Of a stretch of DNA of 64,000 nt, positions 21,118 through 32,684 are shown one piece after another (position 1 is the first letter of the stretch; every line of letters starts with the position of its first letter). The notes beneath the pieces were generated by a model. The model ran no database searches, was not told the DNA's origin, and worked only from the letters and a program-made list of their open reading frames with translations. The DNA is from Meconema thalassinum (taxonomy: Eukaryota > Arthropoda > Insecta > Orthoptera > Tettigoniidae), in assembly GCA_946902985.2 (NCBI GenBank), contig OX336395.1:291581065-291645064 (forward strand), read 5' to 3'. The position numbers and the translations under genes were made by a program.

Positions 21118-21923
21118 TTAGTTATTGTTGTTTTAAGGGGCGGAACTACGAGGTCATCTGCCCCTCTTAACACAGATTAAAGAATACAAATTTTGAATTG
21201 AATTTAAAATTTTGAGGTGGACATCTAAATTTAAAAAGACCAAAAATTAATAAAACAAAAACAAACAATTAAATAAAAAATAAAAATTATAAAAATAAAC
21301 AAAAATTACGGAAAAAACAAAACATTATCATTCAAAAACGAACAAGTCGTTGAGTCAATGTTCACTGGAAAATTTAGATTGCTGGCCCTAACCCACTCTC
21401 ACTTATAAAGCGGATAACGCGATCAGCAGCCACCGCGTCATCGGCTAATATAAGTTTGAGTGTCGTCTGCAAACCAAGGTTTCTTCGTAAGTCAGCAAGA
21501 TCCACACACTGGGTGAAAATGTGGGCCACGGTGAATACGGCTCCACAGGTACAAAGTGGGGGGTCTTCCCTTCTCATTAGGTACGAGCGTGTGGATCTTG
21601 TATGACCTATCCTTAGCCTACACAAAATGACGGACTCTCTCCGGGCCCGGAAGGAGCTCCGCCACACGCGAGTTGTTCCCTTGATCGCTCTCAGTTCACT
21701 GGGCAGTGGGTCAGCTAGCCACTGACTCTCCCAAAAAGCCAGAACTTGTAGGCGTAACTGAGAGCGAATATCTCTAGCGGGTACCTCCATTGGTCGAGGT
21801 GGTAGTGATACCGCCTCTTTTGCAGCTTGATCTGCTAACTCATTTCCCACAATTCCCATGTGGCTTGGAAGCCACAGAAAGGTGATTCGAGTGTCAGCGT
21901 GGCACAGCCCGGCTAGTAGGTCG
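21118..21923 (-). mobile_element. RNase H-bearing I-type LINE, copy b, with a 15-bp TSD
   Basis: The 806-bp insert begins at TTAGTTATTG (3' end in its own direction, tail TAACTAA) and ends inside the RNase H domain. Perfect duplications CTACACAAATTATAG lie at 21103-21117 and 21924-21938. Removing the insert restores continuous RT coding of the host LINE. It is nearly identical to copy a over the shared part. Confidence 0.93.
21374..21922 (-). CDS. LINE ORF2 fragment: end of RNase H plus C-terminal tail
   Basis: The open frame starts in the host flank and enters the LINE at LLAGLCHADTRITFLWLPSH. From there it matches copy a at 12596-13100 residue for residue apart from one or two changes (RSTRSYLM here against RSTHSYLM). 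It keeps GIVGNELADQAAKEA and the CTCGAVFTVAHIFTQC motif. Only the end of the protein is present, so it cannot act alone. Confidence 0.85.
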   Translation of the reverse strand, partial: DLLAGLCHADTRITFLWLPSHMGIVGNELADQAAKEAVSLPPRPMEVPARDIRSQLRLQVLAFWESQWLADPLPSELRAIKGTTRVWRSSFRARRESVILCRLRIGHTRSTRSYLMRREDPPLCTCGAVFTVAHIFTQCVDLADLRRNLGLQTTLKLILADDAVAADRVIRFISESGLGPAI

Positions 21924-22728
21924 CTACACAAATTATAGTGCAACAGAAGATTCTACAAGATGTTGACCGATTGTCATATCTCGGCAGCCTTATCTGTAGT
22001 AATGGGGACGTAGATGAAGATATCAGCAGCAGAAACGGGAAAGCTTCTGCAGTCTTTCAACGTATGCGATCTATATGACAATTAGACTCTGTAAGTATGT
22101 CCACAAAGATTCGGCTATATTCCTCTATCATCTTACCGATCGCCATATATGCATGTGAGACCTGGAAAATGTCAGTAAAATCAGCACACAAGCTGAACGT
22201 TTTTCACCAACGATCCTTGAGGCGAATTTTGAAAATCAGTTATCGTGACCACATAACAGATGATGAAGTCCTGAGAAGAACTGGTCTACGCAGCCTGCAC
22301 AAAATCGTTGTTCAAAGAAAAATGAAGTTCGCGGGACATGTTCTACGTATGAAAGGCAGAAGGATACCCAAATCAGCACGGTTGTGGAAACCAACGGAAG
22401 GATACCGAAGTAGAGGAAGGCCTCGTAACACCTGCAACGGATCTTGAATGCATGGATATGAACAGGGAGGAAGCTGATAGAGTTCGCTGGAGGAAACTTA
22501 ATGCCCGATATGCTACCTAGTTCTAAGTAAGCACGTAAAAGTCAGTCATAAATAAATTGAACTCTCAGACCTAAATGATAAGCCATTGTTCAAGCCTTGG
22601 AATGATTCAGGAATGCTCTCAATGCAAAATTAAAATGTTGATGTACGATTATAAAAAGGACTGCAAACATAACCTCAATATTGAATAAGCTACTGTACTT
22701 GAAGTTTCCAGTAAAATGGCCGATATAT

Positions 22729-24044
22729 ATGGTTCATTCAAAAAGTAATGAGCCGGAGGCATAATAATTACAGAAACCAGTACCTGTATGTTAGAAGTAT
22801 TGGCCCTGGCTGTTGAGGCACTTGTCCCACTGTGACACTAGGCGGTGAATGCCTGTCTCATAAAATTCCCTGGGCTGCGATGTGAACCAGTTCCGCACGT
22901 ACAGCTGGACGTCGGCGTCAGAGGTGAATCGTTGGCCACACAGAGCCCTTTTCAGGGGACGAAATATGGCGTAATCACAGGGAGAGAGGTCTGGACTGTA
23001 TGGAGGGTGGCCGAGAACCTCCCATTAGAATTTCTGCAGGAGTGCCGCAACTGTGTTGGCCGTATGAGGGTCGCGCATTGTCGTGGAGCAGAATGACCCC
23101 ACGGGTGAGATTGCCTGGTCATTTCGTTTTGATCGCTTGGCGAAGGGTGGTCAAGGTTTGCGAGTAACGCTGGGCATTCACTGTTGTCCCGTGCGGCATG
23201 AAGTGTATCAGAAGAGGGCCATCTTGGTCAAAGAAGAACGTCAGCATTACCTTTCCTGCACTCGTGTGGATGGCCTTGCCTTTTTTGGGTGGTGGTGACC
23301 CTGGATGCATCCACTGGAGGCTTTGTCGTTTGGATTCTGGTTCGAAGTGATGACACCATGACTCATCTCCAGCCACCACTCGTGCCAGGAACCTATTCCC
23401 TTCCCTCGCATAGCACTGCAGAAGACCAAGACAGTGGGCCACTCAACATGCTTCCTGGTGTGGTTGAAGACTGTGGGGCACCCATTGGGCACACACTTCG
23501 CGCAAGTGCAGTCGTTCCTTCATGATGGTGTGCACACTTCCGACGCTCAATCCGATCACGGCGGCTATGGCGTTCACTGTCACTCGGCGGTCCTGGGTAA
23601 TGAGTGCATCAACCAGCTGGACGTTGTCATCGGTAATGCAGGGGGTGCCCCAGACCGGGCATCATCGGCTAACGACACCCGTCCTTCCCTGAAGCGCTTG
23701 TACCACGCCTTGACCCTTGCAAGGGACATGCAGTGTTCGCCGTACACGTGTGACATTCGGCGATGAATGCCCGTTCCCCCTACCGAAAAACACCTCTTTG
23801 TTCTTTGTTTGATGCCTCCATGTCACTTTTTGCAATGCGACTGGCAGCGTTGGACGATTGATGAATGCTGCTGCTCGCTTTGTATCGTCACGTGACGTGC
23901 ACGCGTGCCTTCTAGCGACGGGCTGTGACCTTCCACGCTCTGGTCGGAACCACACCTCGTTACACACGCCACGATTAGCCGATGTCGTCACCGGTTTGCG
24001 CATTCGAGCCTCCGGCTCGTTACTTTTGGAACGCACCTTATATA
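22729..24044 (-). mobile_element. mariner-type transposon, nearly full length
   Basis: The inverted ends are GGTTCATTCAAAAAGTAATG (left, 22731 on) and GGTGCGTTCCAAAAGTAACG (right, reverse complement), both leading into AGCCGGAGGC, next to TA-rich flanks. The spacing of about 1.3 kb and one central ORF fit a complete mariner. A rearranged copy of the same family is at 45339-46172. Confidence 0.88.
22791..23821 (-). pseudogene. mariner transposase with frameshifts
   Basis: ATG at 23819-23821 opens MEASNKEQRGVF, but bases are missing against the copy at 45932 and the frame breaks. HTH blocks follow (RVKAWYKRFREGRVSLADDA), then a second shift in the G-run near 23640-23646. The catalytic core has VAGDESWCHHFEPESKRQS (first Asp), LTFFFDQDGPLLIHF and LHDNARP (second Asp) with the end near 22791. 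Length of about 343 codons agrees with mariner transposases. It is recently inactivated: the motifs are well kept but two or more shifts are present. Confidence 0.85.
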
Positions 24045-24985
24045 TTCGGAAGATAACTATTATGTATTCCATTAAAAGAATCTACTAACAAGAAATTATA
24101 CGATGTTCTGAAACATTCGCCACCTACAGTACATCAACTCTACAATAAATACTAAACAATTGTAGTTAGCTTAAAACGATGATGGCCTGAAGTAGTCGAC
24201 TACTTCAATTCGAATGATTCCAACGATCGGTTTGGAAGCTGTCGTTTGCAAACGACTTGTTTATGATACGGTGAGTAGTCGATGAGTCTAGTCGACTGTT
24301 TCTTTTAAGTGGTCGAATAAGTCGATAGTTTTCACAATCGAATAGTTCGACTAATTTCAGTCGCCTGATGCCCATCTCTAGCTCGGATGCTCTTTCTAGC
24401 CTAATGAAAATCGCAGGTTTTGTGTGTGTTTAAATCCTTTGCTCTCGACTGAATACGTGCGTAATATTGACATACCAGTAAACTTCTTGCTGTGTTCTAA
24501 TCGTAGGCCACGGCTTTTTTTTTCCCTGACAACATGCTTAAATCTATTGTAAGCAACACTAATGTATGAATATATGTATTCTTTATAGCCTCCACTAGTG
24601 ACAATATAATAATTAACAATAAAATTCACAAGTATAAACAAAACAAAAACAGCAAACACGAACAAAAATAGAAATACACTTGTGTATTATAAACCAACAA
24701 CCACAACCATACAGACACGCACTCAAACATCGCATCTCTAGCATTCATTCATACAATCCCTTTGCACAAGAAACATTGAAATAATGATTACAGAAATATC
24801 AAAACTATCTACAGTGAACTGAAAAAGGCAAAAACATAGATAAGAAGAAAAGTTCAGAAACTGGGGAAAAAAAGCAATACAAGAGTGACATTCGAGGATC
24901 TAGATAACGGCAAACAAAATATACATTACTTCAGTCGCTCGTACATTCAATCAAAAAATCAACCAATCATTCATTCAACCACATG
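24045..24985. other. No gene; cluster of AGTCGA motifs
   Basis: Between 24190 and 24365 the hexamer AGTCGA, or its complement, occurs many times (TAGTCGACTACTT, GAGTAGTCGATGAGTC, CTAGTCGACTG, AATAAGTCGATAG). This looks like the end of a short DNA element. The rest is AT-rich with no coding match. Confidence 0.4.
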
Positions 24986-25428
24986 TTCAATCAATCAATC
25001 AATCAATCAATCAATGCAAAATAAAAACAGAACACAATATGCATACACTATTTTACAGCCCACTTGAGATGTTTCTCATAACAGTTGACAGAGAGTCGAA
25101 GTGAATATCAGTAGCACTTTTACTCTCTATCAAGCTGTATGTTGACTGCAACCGGATCAGATATGAATTTTTGTGCACATTAATTCTCGATCTGACCCCA
25201 TCGAACGTGTGCTTCCGTCTGGTGGTTCTTTGAAACCCCAAGTCAGCTAGCAACTGATAAGAGTCAATTCCGCCATTTACCATCTTCCAAAGGAATCTCA
25301 CGTCACCCACTGTGCGCCGACTGCTAAGTGGAGGAAGAACGTACACGTTGCAATAACTCTCATACTCCGCTCTATGGTACGATCGTCCACCCCTTTTAAC
25401 AAATCTCTTTTGCACACGTTCGATGGCG
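24986..25428 (-). pseudogene. 5'-truncated LINE tail with (TTGA)n 3' end
   Basis: On the minus strand the frame 25415-25053 reads QKRFVKRGGRSYHRAEYESY and then SSRRTVGDVRFLWKMVNGGI. This is the closing block after the RT in Jockey/CR1-like insect LINEs. A tandem (AATC)n at 24986-25014 forms the tail. The insertion abuts piggyBac coding at 25423 with almost no spacer. Confidence 0.65.
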
Positions 25429-26090
25429 TCAGATGCTTATATTGAAGCACACAAAGCCTATTACAGTCGTGAAAGAGAGGCTTGTTTGGCGAACTTGACA
25501 GAAATTAAAGCCCTTCTTAGCCTATTGTATTTGAGTGGAGTTCTGCGTTCGTCACATCAAAATATAGACCACCTCTATGCAATGGGAGGTACTGGCATAG
25601 AATTTCTTCGAACTGTTAAGTTAAAAAATAGATTTAGGTTTTCACTTCAAGCACTAAGGTTTGATGATCGGAACACAAGATAAGAGCGAAAGGCTTATGA
25701 AAAACTTGCACCCATCAGAGATATTTTAAAGCAGTTCAATGACCTTTGTAAGGCCCATTACATTATAGTGGAAAATACTACAGACGACGAAATGCTAGAG
25801 GCCTTTAGGGGAAGGTGTTCCTTCAAACAATATACGAGTATTAAATCAAAGCCAGCGAAATTCGCTATTAGGATTTTCGCTCTAACAGATGCTCGAGTTT
25901 GTTATCCATTGAAATATGGAAATATATGCAGGCACCCAGTCACCAGGTCCGTATCAAGTGGACAGCAAGCCTCACCAAGTTGTTCTCCGATTGATTGAAC
26001 CAATATCTGGAACTGGTCGTAATGTTACGATGGATAATTGGTTTATGTCGTTCCCCTTGGTAGAAGAATTAATTGAAAAAAGATCGTAAG
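25423..26090 (+). pseudogene. piggyBac-type transposase, middle part
   Basis: The frame reads EIKALLSLLYLSGVLRSSHQ, then LRFDDRNTR, a TAA, then ERKAYEKLAPIRDILKQFND and TTDDEMLEAFRGRCSF with the first catalytic Asp. After a shift comes MDNWFMSFPLVEELIEK with the second Asp (near 26029-26070). The order and spacing match the DDE_Tnp_1_7 domain. Both ends are missing. A separate C-terminal piece of this superfamily is at 39040-39357. Confidence 0.8.
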
Positions 26091-28147
26091 TTGCGTGCAG
26101 TTAGTACTGTACCCGTAATTACCTACCAATACCTGGTGAAATCGCTCGATGACAGCTGGATCGTAGAACCTGAAAATCCCCGGCTAGAAAAACCCCCAAG
26201 TCCTACCTACAAGTACAGGATTAATAGGGTAATCAGTTATCCTAACAGGTTGTATTAAGAATGACCATGGCTTCAGAAAATTATGAATAGCTCTAGAACA
26301 TAAAAACACCTCAAAAAGAGAACTATCTCGAAGGGTGGCATACCCTGAAAATACCTAGCGATGGCCTTCTTAACACGACCTCCCATCACTTCGATAAAAT
26401 ATCACGGAGTAAAGTTTAAAATGAAAAAAATCAAATTTATTCATAAAAGGAACATGACATAAAAAAAGGAAAAGACACTGACGTCGAAACGACCAATAAT
26501 TCATTCATGAAATTCTATCAAAAGAAATTCCGTGAATGAATTAAAATATCACCTCCAAAGTGGGATGATTTCCAATATAGCAACAAAAATCATTTATGTT
26601 GATCTCAGAATAATAATGTCTTATTTAAATACTGGACCAAATATCTGACAAACATGTGATTCATCACGTAAGAATTTCAAATACTATATAATGTCAGTAC
26701 GAACCTAAGTATCGTTCGTGACGATATTCTAATGCTGTGGCATTTCTCAAATGTTATATACAATATTATACAAAATTTATATATGATTATGTTTTTGGAC
26801 ACTTAAATTGGTCCAAATACTGACTTGGATCATATCATTCGCATTTGTTAAATTCATAAATTCGTGTAACTATTTCTTAATTCAGGCTTGATTTTACCAA
26901 GCGATCAAGCTAAGTAAAATTACTTGTCAACATTCATGTTTAATAGAAATAACATGATCTTACCAAAATTGTGAAGGCTTCATTATACAGCTGTGGTAAT
27001 ATAATTCGATAATCCACACAACTTATCCAAACATTGCTCAGAATCAGTTAATTTAAAACACGTAGGTCTGATTCAGCAATAATCAACAGCTGACTATGTC
27101 TCTACGGACATGAAATACAAAAACCCACCTGGGTTTATAATACACCAAACACCGGGTGTTAGACTATACAGAGTCTAATAATGATTGGCACTCACTGGCT
27201 CACAGGCACTTACTGGCTCAATCGTCCATACAAAAATGCTTCACCAAGCATTATACTACAAAACAGCATTATTAAAAATATATGCCTGGTATACGCAACT
27301 GTGCATCTTAATATGGGTGACCACAAAATCACATCATGTAACAACCTTCTAATGCCTGTTAATAAATTAAGTTGCTTTCACAAAAAAAAAAACTATATTC
27401 GTGCTTGAAAATATACAACTAAGCTGTAGCACATTGTTCATTAATATGGAATCAAAATATTCCATTAGCCTACAAATCTTGTCTTACAAAAAGTTTACAT
27501 CATGTGTTATGCTTATATAGTGACTTAAAGTCTTTCCTCCCTGGGAATGATTTATTAAACAACTAGGATGGTATTCATAAATATGCTGCGCTAATTCCAC
27601 ATGCTATTGCATTAAAAGCAATCATATACGTTACATTAATTAAATATTTATGTCTCAGCATGATATCAAATATTAAATTTCACTCAAATTAATGCCAAAT
27701 AGAAAGTTAAAATGATCCTTCCCCAACCTAGGATTGCCTCCAACTTCGGTGAGTTCGGAAATATTAATAGATAACACCTACACCATGAACGTGATCCTTG
27801 TATCATCTATGCACTCAGTTGATGAATCATCAGGGGTAGCAAAGGACCCAGAGATACTTACCCTATGTAATATCCTCTGGTTTACATGAAAGGCACATAT
27901 ACAGTATCTAGAATCACCCAAGGTGGCCTTTATTGATTTACTTTTCCATTGGTGGGATTAATAGTTTTATTGTTTACCAAGGAAACACCCAATCTGATTC
28001 AAACTGTCTGACATCTGTATGGTATGTGGCTGCCTGGAAGACTCAGGTTTTCTTTATGTGTCGCTTCACTGGTTGCCTACGCCACCCTTCCTAATGAAAT
28101 TATTAACAGAATGTTTCATCGAATGGTATCCAAGTGAACTACTGGTA
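26091..28147. other. AT-rich stretch without recognisable content
   Basis: Two kilobases hold only short random frames. A small palindromic TTCATGAAATT-type match occurs near 26505-26540 (ATTCATTCATGAAATTCTATC and GTGAATGAATTAAAA). No TIRs, SINE heads or protein motifs were seen. Confidence 0.4.
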
Positions 28148-28328
28148 ATATACAGGGTCATCAATTTAAGTCTCGCATCCGATACCGATCACGGCGCGGC
28201 AAGCTCTCGCGCTGACACCCGCTCGCTGGCCGGTAAAATGTGCGCGACTTCTCCCCACTACTTCGCGTCAACATAGTCATTTAATAGCAATTTCTAGTGA
28301 AAATAATTATCTACAAACTTACCTGGTT

Positions 28329-28487
28329 TTACAAGAAATGTTCAAAGTGTTGTCCGTCAGCTCGCAAGCGTGCCTGGCACCTCGTAAACAAGTTTCTAGA
28401 CACACGGCGAATTTCTTCCTGGGTGACGTTCGTTATAACTTGGCGAATATTTTCTTTTAATTCCTCACTTGTGAGGATTGTTTGCAT
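28329..28487 (-). pseudogene. mariner-type transposase C-terminal fragment
   Basis: The 52-codon frame reads SEELKENIRQVITNVTQEEI and ends GQHFEHFL before TAA. This is the helical C-terminus of a mariner-like transposase, of the type seen at 34860-35018 (GGEHFQHLLS) and 46716 on (GEHFQQLL). The sequence at 28148 (TATACAGGGTCATCAATTTA) may be that element's outer end. The catalytic core is lost. Confidence 0.6.
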
Positions 28488-28512
28488 ATGAATCGAAAAC
28501 GGCACTCTCTAA

Positions 28513-28618
28513 CAGAAGAATACTTCGCATAAGAAAGCACAATGAATACACGTTGTTCTATAGAAAACATCACTTCGCATAACAAAGCACAATGAATACA
28601 CGTTGTTGTATAGAAACA
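28513..28618. repeat. Tandem duplication, 2 copies of about 55 bp
   Basis: ACTTCGCATAAGAAAGCACA and the next roughly 35 bases are repeated immediately with a few changes (AACAAAGCACAATGAATACA). It is probably a replication slip inside the mariner remnant. Confidence 0.8.
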
Positions 28619-29889
28619 TCACTTTAAGGGAACACATGAACTGTAAAATTGCCCCGAGACTGCACTGTATGTTAGGTCAAATCAACTAGCACTTCACAAG
28701 ATTGAATACGCCGGAGATACTGACAGCTTATTGCAACATTGCCGATCGCAGCACACGTGTTCGTTGCGGGGAGAACGCCAAGGCCACCTTGACCGGCCTA
28801 GCGGCCGCATCTGCCAAGGCCACTTTCACCGGCCTAGCGGCGCGTACATGCGGAAAATAAAATGATGACCCGGTATTATGCCTTGCTTTAATATCCCTAT
28901 AATACACTTTCAGATTCCATACAATATACAAAGCAGGCTGACATGTTGAACCAATCTCCCAACTACGACTCGTCCGGCCGGCCGGCGCGCTAGCTTATCT
29001 GTCTCCCGTTGACTCATCACTTCCTGTTACACAGCGCGCTCTTCGCAGTTCTGGTCCGTGCTTATAATGTGTATTAAGTTAGTGTTGATCTGTCGCTCCA
29101 ACTGTTCTCGAGTTGTGAAGTGTTACTTTGGGGTATAATGCCTCCACGTGTTTACACGCTAGATGAAAGGGTATTTATGTACGATAATAAATCCGGCCGA
29201 AGTCGTCGGATTTTTAAGAGCGTTAAAATCCCTCAGTATGCCTTCCTTCGGAGGGGAAGTAAAGCCGGTGGTCCCATGTCATATATTTATGGCATGTTAA
29301 AGAACCTTCCACTAATTACACCGGTGTAAAGCTAAATTATATAGGTTAAGAATGTAAACGACGCTCTTAGGTTCCTACGTTCGTTGCCAAGAGCCGACTG
29401 CGGTGACGTCTGGTAGCTAAGTTCTGAACTAGTAGTCGTTGATGGTGGCGTTTGGCGGCAAAAGTAGGAACTACTTGATAGGGATGTAGCCGGAGAAAGT
29501 TCGCGCCAGATAGCGCCCATGTAGTACTGGGTAAGAGCAAGGCGATCGTCCTATGTTTCCTCCAGTCAGCAGCGAGGAATGTATAAATTGTGACAGAGTT
29601 TTCTAAGCGAAAGTCAATGCTATCTTCTCTAATTTTACCTCAAGAGTATATTTATTAATTCTATAGCAGTGGCGGCCGGTGGTATGTAAAGCTGGGTGTT
29701 GCACCAACATTTCTGATGTCGCAATTTTATATGGGAAGTTTACACATGTAACAAAATTCAATTAACGTTAGATGAACTACATTTCTATAAAAACTGAAAT
29801 ACATGGGTTTTCCAAACTAACTGTACGTTCGACAAATAGACAAATTTTAATGGCTCTTTTGGGCTTCTTCCTATAAGAATTCATAAAAA

Positions 29890-31480
29890 ATCATATGTAT
29901 GTATTTACGCCCTATGCCTGAGTTAATTGGAAGAATTTAAAACACAGCAGGTTGTCTAAGGTTGGGTCTCTATCTCCAGGATAATAAACATTCTCAACAT
30001 AAAAACATGGCAACCGAAAAGTTTGTACGTTACGAAAAATGATATTACTAACAAAGACGGGCACATATTCTGCATAAGGATAGGATTTTCTTACTATAGC
30101 TTGAACCCCATCAGAGGAACCAGCCATGAAGTGCGCTCTGTCATACGTCTGCGCAATTCATTTTTGCGGAGTTTCATTCAATTTCTGCTTCTTTAATTAA
30201 TCCAGTTAACACGCTGCTAATGTGTGTGCATCATGTTTTGTTTGCCTCTTACTACGTAACTTATCGGTACGCAACAGCCATCTGAAATATGTTTGAAATA
30301 TCACTAGTTTCATCTGCTATAATGGCTAAAATTTCCGATTCCTTTATTTGCTTTGATACTTCTTCTTGGCAAACCACCAACATAATCTGTAAAATTTAAT
30401 TTTGAATTGTTTTGGACGTTCCTTTGAAAACAGTTGCCCTTACTAAAATGACCTTTAACACAGCATCCAACTCAACGCTAAATTTAATTAGTTCTCTCAA
30501 AACACCTGGATTTGTTGATGTTACACTTTCATCATGATCACGCAAGGCCAGTTCGAAAGAGCCACAGAAACGAATAAAGTTTATTACAATATTTAACACA
30601 TACCTATTGTGCCTAACTTCTTCGTTATATTCCGCAATTTACCTTCTATAGACACTGTCCAATTATGCAGCTTCGTTAACAGTTCCAAAAAGTGTCAATT
30701 TCAAACAGCTGAAGATTGGTTGGTTCCTCAGTTTAGGAGCTGCGACAACGCGGTCATATCCTGTACTTTGGATGTGTGGAGAATCTGTCTGATAACCGGT
30801 GTTAATTGTGATGGCTGTACTACTAAGTGTCATCTGTTTTTAATTCAAGTGAGGACTGCAGACATTGAATTTCAAGCAGTTTCTACTTTTGGCGCCAAAG
30901 GCCACCGTAAACGACTACTAGTTCAGAACTTGGTTACTACACGCCACCGCAGTCGGCTCCTGGCGACGAACGTTGGAACCTAAGAGCGTTGTTCAAATTT
31001 TTAACCTATAATTTAGCTTCACACAGGTGTAATTAGTGGAAGATTCTTTAACATGCCATAAATCTATGACATGGGACCGCCGGCTTTACTTCCCCTCCGA
31101 AGGAATGCATACTGAGGGATTTTTAACGCTCTTAAAAATCCGACGACTTCGGCCGGGTTTGAACCCGCGATCTTGGACATAGAGGCTCAGCATGCTACCA
31201 ACTACGGCACCAAAGCCACTCAGCTGAAGATTCATGTTTCTTTATTTTAGGGATTAGTTTCCGTAACTCCTATTTTGGTCCACGCGGATTCTCCACCAAC
31301 AAACATGGAAAACAAAATAAAGCGTTTTTAATGTCGCATTCACATAACCAATTAGTATTGCCTTAAATATATCCTTTAAACGCCCTCGTAGCCTATACTT
31401 ATATTTTGGACAATACTTATCTGGTAATGGTCAACCGAGTGTTTTTACTGTGAGTTTATCGTCATCAGGGAGCTGGGAAA
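29890..31480 (-). pseudogene. hAT transposase remnant (ZMYM1-like), split by a SINE
   Basis: On the minus strand a TTF-type zinc finger comes first (31260-31440: CDIKNALFCFPCLLVGGESA, then WTKIGVTETN). After the SINE, 30620-30396 reads NFIRFCGSFELALRDHDESV and STVFKGTSKTIQN. Further on, 30170-30060 reads IAQTYDRAHFMAGSSDGVQA and IVRKSYPYAEYV, normally followed by H..A.QLNL in this family. Order and motifs match the DUF4371/hAT core of ZMYM1-like transposases. Stops between blocks and the missing C-terminal dimerisation region make it inactive. Confidence 0.75.
30718..31220 (-). repeat. SINE-A, full-length reference copy (503 bp)
   Basis: In reverse orientation it begins at 31220 with GTGGCTTTGGTGCCGTAGTT, B box GGTTCAAACCC near 31150, then the whole body to GGTTCCTCAGTTTAGG and the AACCAACC end. 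Perfect 12-bp TSDs CAGCTGAAGATT flank it (30706-30717 and 31221-31232). This copy defines the family: tRNA-like head of about 75 bp, GC-rich body, and an end of AACC repeats. It would be transcribed by Pol III and mobilised by a partner LINE that I could not identify. Confidence 0.92.
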
Positions 31481-32079
31481 GCTGTCTAACTTGTAAATTA
31501 CTTGCTCTATTAATTTTTACTTACACTCCACAATACAATTAATGTTTCAAACTAAACATTCCGTTTAAATAAAATACTAACTTACAAGATGCACAGATGA
31601 TATATCTGGGTGCTATATCGGAAAGTGGCGCGAAAGGCAAACTAACAAAACACTGAATTTTGCTAGCCTGAAATTTCGTAGTGAATGCATAGTAGTGAAT
31701 CAACCAAACAATAATAATAATAATAATAATGCACGGTTATGTATCTGCCTGGAACCAAAATACTCAATCAACTAAATACAGAACTAATCGCAACCCAAAT
31801 CCCGCAAGAACAAGAGTGGTAAAAGCAAACATAAACCGCTACAGTACACCAACAATACGTCGCAAAATAGTTCAGTCACTTATCTACTGTACTTATAGCA
31901 TAGTGGCGTTCTTAGGCTCGCTTCACAGAACAATTGACAAAAATATTAAATGAAGTTATGATGAGAAAACATCTAAAAATAATTGGGTGTGAACCAATGT
32001 CTCCCTATGAAATTCCGATATTTGTACTGTTGCGGGTGGTGTAGCATTCCCTAGTGGTGTGGGAAAGAAACTACCCTTC

Positions 32080-32137
32080 AGGGGCGGATGACCTCGTAGT
32101 TCCGCCCCTTAAAACAACAGTAACTAACTAACTAACT
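32080..32137 (+). mobile_element. Ultra-short 3' stub of the RNase H LINE with a TSD
   Basis: Only about 58 bp are present: GGCGGATGACCTCGTAGTTC, CGCCCC, TTAAAACAACAG and the (TAAC)n tail. Perfect 12-bp duplications AAACTACCCTTC lie at 32068-32079 and 32138-32149. It is therefore a genuine insertion that stopped reverse transcription almost at once, not a decayed longer copy. Confidence 0.9.
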
Positions 32138-32589
32138 AAACTACCCTTCGCGGGGTAAGAGAAATCGAGGGTGTTGTCATTTCCAAAGAGTGGTGTAGTC
32201 TAACGGTGCCATTTGGAACTGAGTGTTGCCAGGGGGCTGGCAGCTCGTCTGCAACTCCCTACTACCCATGCTGGCCAGCAAGCTATGTACAAGCTTGGCC
32301 TCGTTCCTGCCGGCCGCGCTGTCTACTTGGGAGTCGCAACAAGAGAGCTAACCCCCTGGAGTTTGATTTGAAGGCGGCAGCTTTTATAGGTACAGTGTGA
32401 AGCATTACGATAAATAATAACAAAATATCGATGATTTAAACACATTTTTGAGTGCATTAGATATATAAAACTAAAACATTAAAGGAAAAAAAAACGACGA
32501 ATTAGTTGTAAAATTATTGGGAGTTGTGCAACGCTGCAACAATATCACCAGCCGCCCTTGTTCTATAGGTATATCCCCTAATATATTAT

Positions 32590-32684
32590 GGACGATTTTC
32601 AGCGTTTAAGCGTTAAACAGCTGCAAAATGAGCTACGGACTAGAGGTGCTAAAACTAGTGGGAGGAAGGAAGAATTAATAGGCT
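32590..32684 (+). pseudogene. SAP-domain fragment
   Basis: The frame reads MDDFQRLSVKQLQNELRTRG, then AKTSGRKEELIG and a stop. The LSVKxLxxELRxRGxKTSGRKxELI pattern is a SAP motif (DNA-binding helix-turn-helix-like), often found at the N-terminus of transposon-linked proteins. It lies inside the THAP element on the opposite strand to the THAP gene. Nothing recognisable follows it. Confidence 0.6.

Larger units (their letters stand above)
19625..22510 (+). pseudogene. RTE-like LINE reverse transcriptase, interrupted by an RNase H LINE
   Basis: The plus strand opens near 19625 with LKDKEVKNAFV and a linker broken by several shifts. A continuous RT frame runs 20295-21117 with LDEISAEILKYGG-type fingers, LREEQAGFRRGRCCSEQ, NFVDFRKASGS (normally KAFDS), TGVRQGFILSPFLF and the catalytic GFADDIVLL. 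At 21118 another LINE enters. Coding resumes after its TSD with RLSYLGSLICSNGDVDEDIS, then ILPIAIYACETWKMS and RMKFAGHVLRM-type tail blocks to about 22445. Stops near 22076 and 22445 and altered motifs mark it as dead. The upstream endonuclease is missing. Confidence 0.82.
29667..32560 (-). mobile_element. hAT transposon with 8-bp TSD inside the THAP element
   Basis: The ends are CAGTGGCGGCCGGTGGT and, from the right, CAAGGGCGGCTGGTGAT (13 of 17 bases equal). Perfect 8-bp duplications TTCTATAG lie at 29659-29666 and 32561-32568, the TSD length of hAT elements. It contains a hAT transposase remnant, one SINE and one very short LINE. A related hAT end (CAGGGGTGGCCGGTAATAG) is at 40831. Confidence 0.9.

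Noticed and set aside
23119..23766. Several plus-strand ORFs over the mariner
   Set aside because: They are shadows of the minus-strand transposase. The protein motifs lie on the minus strand.
24396..24665. 89-codon minus-strand ORF with a hydrophobic start
   Set aside because: AT-rich sequence gives a random Val/Phe/Ile-rich stretch. There is no homolog that I recognise and no supporting context.
26505..26545. Short TTCATGAA-type inverted repeat as a terminator or MITE
   Set aside because: The pairing is short and AT-rich in an AT-rich region, as expected by chance, with no further copy or flanking duplication.
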